Shown here piece by piece: positions 56,555-64,000 of a DNA stretch of 64,000 nucleotides; position 1 is the first letter of the stretch; each line of letters starts with the position of its first letter. Source of the DNA: Astragalus membranaceus (lineage: Eukaryota; Streptophyta; Magnoliopsida; Fabales; Fabaceae); the NCBI GenBank assembly GCA_039519185.1, contig CM076847.1, positions 24,859,251 to 24,923,250 of the forward strand, read 5' to 3'. Under the pieces are notes generated by a model. It saw only the letters and a program-made list of their open reading frames with translations. It was not told the DNA's origin and did no database searches. The position numbers were made by a program, and so were the translations under genes.

Positions 56555-58960
56555 TGTAACACCCATTTCTACCCGGTAGTTTATTAACGTAAAAATTAGA
56601 GTTCTTAACGACAAAACGGATGTCACATTTATCAAAAAAAATTTGAAATACATAGCACTTTTTAAAACGTCAACGTCAAATAACATTCGATCACGCAGCG
56701 GAAAATTCAACAAAATCAATCATTAACATCGTTGCAAATATGCACGGCTTCACCCACTAAAATCCAACAAAATACAAGTCATAAATAATTAAAACAAATC
56801 AGCATTCATCCCCCCCGAGTGCTACGTACCGAACTAATGAAGAACTATGGCCTTCATTCGAGATCACCTGCACGTTACCAACATTGGGGTAACATTCAAA
56901 CAGAAGGGGTGAGATATCGCACTATATAATTAGCTACATGAAAAACAATATATATTCAGGTTACAGCAACAATTCATCATTTAACATTAGTCATCATCAT
57001 TTCAGCATCAATCATCATTTAACATCGGTCAACATCGTCTCAATCACATAAATATGCACGTAATGCGGAATGTGACTCAACTCAGGGCCACCGCCCTATA
57101 ATGCATGTGGTACCATAATTCAAACCCGTAAATAAGGGTATCAACATCGCAACGTCGTCGTCGTGGTTTGAGCATAGCTCCGTCGTAAAAATATGCAATG
57201 CATGCGACACTATGTAAATGCACGGCAAATAGCAACGATTACACAACACACAACAACATCGGAAAGCAACAATGGCTGTAGGCCTATAACAAATCACCTA
57301 CCAATAAATAGAGGCAACTTCGTCGTTGTATAACATCGTCGTCCACAGTTTAGCAATTTTCATTATTTTTGGCAACATTACAGCATTTTGGCAACAACGC
57401 AACAATCACATATTCAACATCATTTTAAACATCAATCATGGACTTCACATTTGGGCAGCCACACTTGGCACCCTTGGCGCCCACAGCGCCCAACAACACA
57501 ATTGGCAGCCAAAACTGGCGCCCATGGCGCCCAGCAGCAAAACGGGCAGCCAAAATGGCGCCCTTGGTGCCCATGGCGCCCAGCACACAATCACAGCACA
57601 GGGCAGCCAGATTCTGGCGCCCATGGCGCCCCTGCGCCAGACACAGCAATAGGCAGCCTGATATAGGCGCCCATGGCGCCCCTGCGCCAGATACATGCGC
57701 GCAACACAGCAACCGGGAAGCCAATCTTGACGCCCTTGGTGCCCAGTGCGCCAGGAACAGCAACAACAGCCATGAAGGGCAGCCACACTTGGCGCCCATG
57801 GCGCCCACAACGCCAGGAGTCAACAACAACAACAACAACTTTGGGCAGCCACACTTGGCGCCCTTGGCGCCCATGCGCCAGAACATCGTAGAAAACCACA
57901 ATTTGGGCAGCCACCATCTTGGCGCCCATGGCTCCCATGCGCCAGAAGACATGGCCAACAGCAGTTGGGCAGCCACCACCGTGGCGCCCATGGCGCCCAT
58001 GCGCCAGGACAATATGCAAGACAGCAACCCAGGGCAGCCACACTTGGCGCCCTTGCGCCAGAACCACGCACCAAACATCAACTGGGCAGCCTCCACATTG
58101 GCGCCCTTGGTGCCCATGCGCCACAACATCGTAGAGACATCACATATTGGGCAGCCAATACTTGGCGCCCTTGCCGCCCCTGCGCCAGAACAAACATAGG
58201 AACAGCAGACAACATCACATGATGGCGGCCATGGCACCCAGGCAACAGGAACAGGTTCAGGTTTTGGCGCCCAGGAAGGCGCCCAGTCACACAGCACAGA
58301 ATGGCGCCCTTGGCGCCCAGGCAGCAACACACACAGAATTTTGGCGCCCAGGGGGGCACCTAGTAACGGCAACATTGGCGCCCATGGCGCCCTATGGACA
58401 GGATTTTGTGTTCAATTCATCATCAAGTGTATTCAATCAATCACTCATCATATTCAATCATATTCAGTCATGCTCAAACATCATCAATTCATCTTCATTC
58501 ATCATCAATCAAATTTAATTCCTACAACTAAGGTTTTCTAACTGAATCACCTAGGGTTCCATTAGCCTTTCTACATAGAGCCCTTCATACACCCAATTAT
58601 AGAGATAGAACCCCACCCTTACCTTAGCCTTTGAAGAACTCGAAATTTTTGGCTTGCCCTAGCTCTCCTCTTCTCTTCGCCGTGCCCTCTCTTCTCTTCT
58701 CTCTATTTCTAATTTTTGTTCTTTCTCAAATGCGCAAAACCCTAACTAATCCCTTTTTATACTTAGTGAATTTTCATGGGCTTTTTCTTTTTGATATGCG
58801 ACTTAAACATGGGCCTTGTCCATGACACTCTAAATTCACTACTACTAACCCTAACCATAGGTCCATATATTCTAACATTATTATTTATTTTATTATTTTC
58901 TACCAATTAAATTCTCAAACAATTTAATTAAATAATTAATTAAATTTTTGGGGCGTTACA
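56555..58960 (-). repeat. Element A 5' LTR
   Basis: TGTAACACCC to GGGCGTTACA, with TSD CAGCC right after. Minus TATA (TATAAAAAGGG) at 58751-58761. The GGCGCC word array runs from 57452 to 58395. Confidence 0.9.
57452..58395. repeat. GGCGCC word array (LTR-A, right copy)
   Basis: The same words as 17305-18158, with unit gains and losses; for example an extra CAGATTCTGGCGCCCATGG unit near 57608 and an extra unit near 58275-58320. TTTTGGCGCC occurs near 58261 and 58341. Confidence 0.85.
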
Positions 58961-59745
58961 CAGCCAGACGTTTTGGAGCAGAGGAAAGTCAGATTTTGGG
59001 AGTTCTTTACCACTTGGGAACGAGGGTTGAAGGTTCCTATGTCTATCTTTACTTGTAGTGCTTTCTTTACTCTAGTTATGTCTCTAGTCACCATGTGTAA
59101 CTAATTTTCTAAGATTAGGGAGAGATTATTCTCCCCGAACCTATGTTATGAATACTTTGTTATGGTTAATACAATTAGTTGTTTGAATTATCATAAGTCT
59201 ATGCCTCTGATCGTAATGCTTTATAGTTACATATGATAATTATAATGATTTAGGTTATGTGATCGCATAGGGATATGGGTTGCATGCTGGATATGGGGTA
59301 TTAGATCATGTACTTGTGATCACCATAGGAATATGGGGTTGGACGCATGAATTCTTTGTTTCTTAAGTTTATTGCTTTACCGGTTGGCATGACTCACCTA
59401 AGGAATTAGGGTAACTCGACTAGGTAAAAGGGGTTCTGAGGCAAGGAATTGTCCTTAACCTACTATAGTGAATTGAATCTGGTAGTTCAAACAATTAATC
59501 TGTAATTAGCTGAAGGTTCGTAACATAGGTGAAGGGAGAGGATTCGATCCCTAATCGCTTTTTCTCATCAATTCAACAATAGTTTTTATTTTCACGTTAC
59601 CCAATTACAACTCGAATCAATTGTCACAATCTAGAATTAATCCAATTTGCTACTATTACAACACGCAATCCCTGTGGAATCGACCGGTTCTTACCGTTTT
59701 TACTATTACTTGCAACGTTTCGGTACACTTGCTGAATTGTTAACA
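58961..59745. other. Older host sequence right of A, LTR-end-like
   Basis: Continues 16355. CCCTGTGGAATCGACCGG and GGTACACTTGC near 59670-59735 resemble the R-U5 ends of the Athila and C/D LTRs, so this is probably the downstream half of a decayed LTR. Start and TSD not found. No gene seen. Confidence 0.4.
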
Positions 59746-59870
59746 CAGCTCTATGAATTTTGGCTCAAGGGAGATGATATTGTTTATTCTGGAGTATCTT
59801 TTGAAGAAGTATTGATACCAATAGTAAGCTTAATTTTCATATAGATTATTAGTTTCTTGGCAATGATAGT

Positions 59871-60014
59871 GATGAAGCTAAGACAGTGATTGCTTTAATT
59901 CTTCAAAGGTTTTCTTGCTCCCTTTCCCCTGACTATGAACATGCACCTGTAAACCACCTCACTTTGCAGCCACAACATGGCCTTCCCATCAATGTCAAAC
60001 CATTGCATTTGTAA
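59871..60014 (+). pseudogene. Cytochrome P450 C-terminal exon fragment
   Basis: DEAKTVIALILQRFSC, LSPDYEHAP and LTLQPQHGLPI, then a natural-looking TAA at 60012-60014. The pattern ILQRFS..LSP.Y.HAP....LQPQHG is the C-terminal end of plant CYP72-clan P450s, just after the heme-binding Cys region, which is absent. About 47 of some 500 residues remain, so this is a fragment without catalytic parts. Recognition is from memory of the family. Confidence 0.65.
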
Positions 60015-60353
60015 TTAATTATTGGCTTCTTGATCACCTCACTCACAACAGCTATTAGTTACTGCTTTTTATATATCTGCTGCAAAATATTGAGATGAAT
60101 GCAATATGTTTACTGAATGCAATATGGATTGCTAAGTAAGTTTGGTTTGTAATGGATTATGTTTAGTTTTTAATTTTAAGTTTTTAATTTGGATACCTAA
60201 ATACTAATGCTATTATAATTGGAATTTCTAAGGTGTTGTTTCTTTTGGTATCTTTTGAGCTTTTGTAATGCTTTTATTACTTGACTTTTAAACTTTTTCT
60301 TAATATTAATCTTCATTCAATTTAGAAGGATTAATTTCTTCGATACTAGCTCC

Positions 60354-60382
60354 CCCGTGCATCGCACGGGTGATGAGGCTAG
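60354..60382 (+). mobile_element. Helitron-like 3' terminus
   Basis: A 7-bp stem CCCGTGC-ATC-GCACGGG (60354-60370), eight bases, then CTAG (60379-60382) followed by T, as expected for a Helitron 3' end inserted before T. A second CTAG precedes the stem (60346-60349), so a minus-strand end is also possible. The 5' TC end was not identified. Confidence 0.5.
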
Positions 60383-60393
60383 TTACTTTACAG

Positions 60394-60511
60394 ATTGAAC
60401 CTGGTCACACTATTCTTGTACATGCAGCAGCTGGTGGAGTTGGATCCCTATTGTGTCAGTGGGCAAATGCTGTTGGAGAACAGGATTATGCCTGATGGTG
60501 TGAATGCAAAG
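60394..60511 (+). pseudogene. Quinone oxidoreductase exon fragment
   Basis: After an intron-like TTACTTTACAG the codons read IEPGHT, ILVHAAAGGVGSLLCQWAN and AVG. This is the nucleotide-binding AAGGVGS loop of plant NADPH:quinone oxidoreductases (zeta-crystallin-like). A TGA follows within 12 codons, and a GTAAAC donor-like site ends the fragment. Only one exon of the usual ~325-residue protein is present. Confidence 0.7.
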
Positions 60512-60875
60512 GTAAACTGAGTTAGGGCAAGTATGGAATCATATGCATTGAAACAAGACTATTGTTTTCCTATATACAATACTATTGTTTTCTATGTTTT
60601 TTTTTTGCTGTATACATTACACACACTGATACGCGGTTTTAAACCAATTTCATCAATCACGTGTATCCAACTGTTTTTAAAGTTCCAATCTTGTCTCTTT
60701 TCGTTTCCCTCTTGAATCCATTATCATGGATACATATATGCCTGCAAATCAACTTCATTAGCCCAAAAGTTAATTTCATTTACACATTACACTTTATGTC
60801 ATTCTTCAAATGCAATTATTTTTCTTGAAAAACTTGTCCATTCATTTATATATCTAATTAATATTTGTATCAGCT

Positions 60876-60979
60876 ATGGGAATCATGGGATCACACTTTA
60901 AGGGAATTGTTCAAGATTTCAAAGGAAGAGTTGAATGCTATAAACAAGATTGGGTCTGTGCAATATGTTCTGGTGTTAG
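60876..60979 (+). pseudogene. BOR-type boron transporter first-exon fragment
   Basis: MGIMGSHFKGIVQDFKGRV then ECYKQDWVCAICSGVR, followed by a GTAATT donor-like site. It resembles the N-terminus of plant BOR transporters (DFKGR..CYKQDW..G..SG.R), just before the first membrane helix. No later exon is seen nearby. The match is from memory of the family. Confidence 0.6.
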
Positions 60980-61422
60980 GTAATTCATTATTCTTATACA
61001 TACTTTATACTTACTAGGACTAGGACTAATGTTGTGTCTTCATGAGCAATATCAACTCATTCATACTTCTTTGAATAACTAATGGCAGCATATTGACTCA
61101 AGCAAATTGTATCCTATGTTTTCGTGCCTTTCTTTAATCGTTCTTGTTTTTCTTCACATGTCAATGTCTTCTTTGAAATAATATAATCTAATTCTTTAAC
61201 TCCAGCATAGCAGCTAGTGTTGATTGGAATGAAGTGCGTGAGTACTAGTTTTATTTTTTTCCTGATTTATTGATTTTTTTGGTTGATGTTTGTGTATGAT
61301 GAATTGATGGGATTCTAATTTCCCCTGCAGTCAGCTCATTTTTTTTGTTCGATGTTTCCTAGTTGATTCGATTTGTCCTATCTCAATCACAATTCTCTTG
61401 TGCTTGATGATAATTTGACCAG

Positions 61423-62002
61423 ATTTCTTGGGGGAAAGAGGCACTCCTCATTGGAGGGAAAACAGACCCTGGAAGTGACAAAATTTCTGGTTCAGCTCTA
61501 TCCTTCGCACATGTAATAGCTTTATCCCGATTCATGATGTAGAGTTGTTCTAATTATCTCTTTTCCTTTTGTAGTATGGGCATTTGATACAGAGACAAAG
61601 TGCTGGTGGTCACTCATGGAAGCAAAGGGAGACAGAGTTGTTCTAATTCATCATCCACTGGGTTGGCCTCTCACCTTAGAAATGATTCTTCCCAACGTTT
61701 CATTGACTCCATTGCTCGACAAAGTCTAGCATCCGCAATTGAACATGGTTCTAAGAGGAAAATTTGGAGGGACAATTAGCAGCTGCATTAGCAAGCAGAG
61801 AAGCTGCAGAGAAGCTGCTGAGCAAGATATGGAGAAAAAATTGACTGATACACTAAAGGAGATTGAATTACTGAGAGAAGCTTGCCGGTGCAGAGTTAGC
61901 ACAAGAAGAGGCCAACAACCTATCTAACATTGTTCACTCTGACAATGTAAGACTTGAACATGATGTGGCTTTTCGTAAGAATGTTTTAGATGATACAAAG
62001 AG
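61423..62002 (+). pseudogene. Kelch acyl-CoA-binding protein (ACBP4/5-like) fragments
   Basis: Three pieces in order. 61423-61489 reads ISWGKEALLIGGKTDPGSD; an intron with GT (61490) and AG (61574) follows; 61575-61634 reads VWAFDTETKCWWSLMEAKGD. Splicing restores ISVWAF, typical of the first kelch repeat. The middle of the gene is missing. 61768-62002 encodes the C-terminal coiled coil in shifting frames: EGQLAAALASREAAEK, MEKKLTDTLKEIELLREA, LAQEEANNLSNIVHSDNVRL. At least two frameshifts lie at about 61820 and 61890. The ACB domain is absent. The intact protein binds acyl-CoA esters in the cytosol; this copy could not. Confidence 0.7.
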
Positions 62003-62277
62003 GGTATATATGGTATTACATTTGATGTATAAGTACTTGCATGCCTGCAAAATTCTATTGTTTTTGACTTAGTAATCTTTTTAGTAGGAATTGCACTCAA
62101 GTATTGCTTTTGTATGTTATTCTCACATTATTTTGGTTTAATGAATTTAGTGCATTTAGCTTTTGTACTTTTAGTTATTCTGTTATTATATATATTATCA
62201 CTATTATATATATTACCATGGATTAGATGTTGATGGGGATCCCATGGAAATCTGGATAAAACCAGGGTGTATATGAG

Positions 62278-64000
62278 TGTAACATCCCGATATTTCTATT
62301 GACCAAAAATACCCAGGTGCACATTAGTAACACATCAGAGATATATTTCCTGCTTAGACACTGAATATCACTATAAATTTTTCGCTGAATATAACTCAAA
62401 CAGTCTTATTTACAACAAGACAATATGGTTCTCAGTCCATATACCATCAGCAATTATAGTATTCAGTATCATACAAGAAAGCGGAAGAAAGATATACATT
62501 AAATACATAATGTTTTAGTATACAGACAACAAAAGGGAAATAAGCTTAAACATAAAGCTAGGCTATCAGCATCCAGTCTGAGCTCAACCTACTCGTGCCT
62601 CTTGGATATCCGCTGTCCCTGTGTCTCTGTAAAACAACAACATTTAAACAATGAGATACAATCTCAGTGAGTTCTACCGAAACCCCTACTAACACTCTCG
62701 GTTCAGTTAAAAAAAACATTTTTAACTCAACACGGCACCGACTGCGTGACCGCTAACTCCCGGTGAACCGCATTATTTTACACATAGCATTCCACCGACT
62801 GCGTGACCGCTAACTCCCGGGGAATCTGCTATAACTCAGTGCGACACCGACTGCATGACTGCTAACTCCCGGTGGACCGCACAACAAACAAAGTACGGCA
62901 CCGACTGCGTGACCGCTAACTCCCGGTGGACCGCACAACAAACAATTCAACAGATCACCGACTGCGTTACCGCTTCCAAACCCGGTGAACCTGTTGTGAC
63001 TCAGTACGACACCGACTGCGTTACCGCTTCCAAACCCGGTGAATCGTACAATAAACAAATCTGACATAACACCGACTGCGTAACCGCTTCCAAACCCGGT
63101 GAACCCCCTTACCAATAGCATTTTTCCTAATGGCACGGAGCCTAGGGTAAGGGATCATGACTGCCCCGCCTAGTATGTCAACATGGGTCGTCACCCAAAC
63201 TCGATATAATATATATATATCTACAGCACTATGAACCCACGGTCCATCAAATCAGACAATCCATGAAACACTTTAATTCCAAGTTTTATAAAATCCAAGT
63301 TCACACTCGCACTCTATTTGACCACTTTTCGACACAATTTTCAATATTAAAAACAGTTCATTTTGCCTTAAAAATAGAATATTCAGTTAGGCCTCTGAAT
63401 AAGCTTTCCAACGCATCTTAGAACACCTCAATCGGGTTCCCGGATCAAAATTTATCGCAAAACGAAAAACAGTGTTTTGTTGCTGAAATTCTGCCAAACT
63501 GCGCTGAAGTCGCGCTGGCGCGCGAGTTGCGCGCGAACTGGCAGAAAGTTTCTGCCAAACTGCGCTGGAGTCGCGCCTGGGGCGCAGGTGGAGCGCGAAA
63601 TGGCAGCAAGGGGTCTGTTAAGGCAGATTTTGGCGGTTTCGCGCAAAAACCGCGATTCCGCTCAATTCCGATTTTAGTTCCGATCGAAAACAGATTTGAC
63701 AACCAGTAAAATGAGTTCAATACAAACCACACAATTAATCAATCCAATCAAAAACTCAATCAAAACGGATTTTACCAAAACACGACATATTCCGAAATAC
63801 GGTTTTTGACCCAAGATTTCTCGAACGATTCTCGTTTCGACCGAAAACAGTTTTCACACACATATAATCAAACCCAATCAACATCGAACAATCAATCAAA
63901 TCAATCAAAATCATAATCAAATCGAATTTATCAAAACGCGACGTATTTTCCAAATATCGGTTTTAAATCAAAATCTCTCGAATCAATTCACCAAAAATTC
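62278..64000 (-). repeat. E3: third LTR of the E1/E2 group, cut by window end
   Basis: Starts TGTAACATCCCG and contains GGAAATATATCTC-type flanks like E1 and E2, a seven-unit minisatellite (62736-63101), an AT run (63209-63221), the conserved ATTCAG...CTGAAT block (63380-63460) and a different GC word block (GCGCGCGAGTTGCGCGCG, 63500-63660). The orientation is that of E1. Whether it is solo or part of an element cannot be seen. Confidence 0.8.
62736..63101. repeat. LTR minisatellite, 7 units (E3)
   Basis: Units of about 52-58 bp: CACCGACTGCGTGACCGCTA or the variant CACCGACTGCGTTACCGC, ending CCCGGTG (one CCCGGGG). All seven contain ACCGAC. Confidence 0.88.

Larger units (their letters stand above)
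16356..58960 (-). mobile_element. Element A: Tekay-like chromovirus, carrying nested insertions
   Basis: The outer ends are TGTAACACCC and GGGCGTTACA with TSD CAGCC at 16351-16355 and 58961-58965. It is read on the - strand: 5' LTR 56555-58960, PBS 56539-56550, gag 56436-55399, protease-RT-RNase H-integrase-chromodomain to 51531, polypurine tract 51519-51530, then a 3' LTR whose first 97 bp are at 51422-51518 and whose body is at 16356-18693. Element B and everything nested in it lie between. LTR divergence is about 4-5% over the first 200 bases by eye, so A is the oldest of the nested set. All ORFs are disrupted. Confidence 0.85.

Noticed and set aside
57425..58375. Long open frame of 316 codons on the - strand, and similar ones at 17304-18283, 22805-23477 and 49767-50439 on both strands
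   Set aside because: They lie wholly in GGCGCC word arrays, are open on both strands at once, and encode repetitive Trp/Ala/Pro-rich strings with no domain.
59647..59844. 65-codon ORF as an exon of another captured gene
   Set aside because: The second half (GDDIVYSGVSFEEVL) looks protein-like, but I could not place it in a family and its first half overlaps an LTR-end-like sequence.

Overview
This is a gene-poor, repeat-dense stretch of a flowering-plant nuclear genome, most likely a eudicot. Almost all of it is nested LTR retrotransposons. They use plant-type primer-binding sites (tRNA-iMet, TGGTATCAGAGC; tRNA-Asp, TGGCGCCGTTGCCGGGGA), and short fragments of plant genes lie near the right end. 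I found no intact host gene, rRNA, tRNA gene or CRISPR array. A foldback MITE of a type I associate with legumes (GGGTTAAATATG ends) hints at that group, with low confidence.

Layout. (1) 1-15360: the 3' part of an Athila-like Ty3/gypsy element on the + strand: pol remnant (1-2257), a small hairpin, a second ORF, a long non-coding tail and a 3' LTR (13971-15360). The second ORF is split by a Tekay-like element on the - strand, E1 (3205-11473, TSD CTTGA). (2) 15361-16355 and 58961-59745: two halves of one older host region, partly LTR-like, into which element A inserted. (3) 16356-58960: chromovirus A (- strand, TSD CAGCC). Its 3' LTR holds a related chromovirus B (LTRs 21618-24128 and 48580-51421). 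B's pol holds gag-only element C (+ strand, 26209-47173, TSD GGCCA). C's gag holds E2 (29770-38603, TSD GGGAC) and C's own 3' LTR holds its relative D (40566-46426, TSD CCTTG). A solo LTR (18913-21462) and a MULE-type foldback MITE (50499-50818, 9-bp TSD) sit in B-derived sequence. (4) 59871-62000: a mosaic of exon fragments from four unrelated plant genes (P450, quinone oxidoreductase, BOR-type transporter, kelch acyl-CoA-binding protein) around a Helitron-like terminus. (5) 62278-64000: a third LTR of the E1/E2 group, cut by the window end.

Autonomy. A and B keep recognisable gag, protease or RT, RNase H, integrase and chromodomain parts, but both are broken. E1 and E2 share the same degraded internal region and yet have nearly identical LTR pairs, so they probably moved using proteins from elsewhere. 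C and D encode only a frameshifted gag.

The most interesting signal is not a gene. Nearly every element family here carries its own short, often palindromic and GC-rich word, repeated as pairs or arrays: TGCTGCAGCA in Athila; CGTCGCGACG in E1/E2 and at 16.2 kb; GGCGCC words in A and B; a TTGCGCAGG...TGCGCCAG word in the solo LTR; a GCGCACGACCCTGG word in C; a 30-bp TTCGACTTCGACTGCAT word in D. C and D share an LTR backbone but have different word blocks at the same place, just upstream of the TATA box. In Athila the word is read in two different codon frames, so selection or spread acts on DNA or RNA rather than protein. A second signal is a hairpin just after the main ORF of Athila, C and D, with a compensatory base-pair change.
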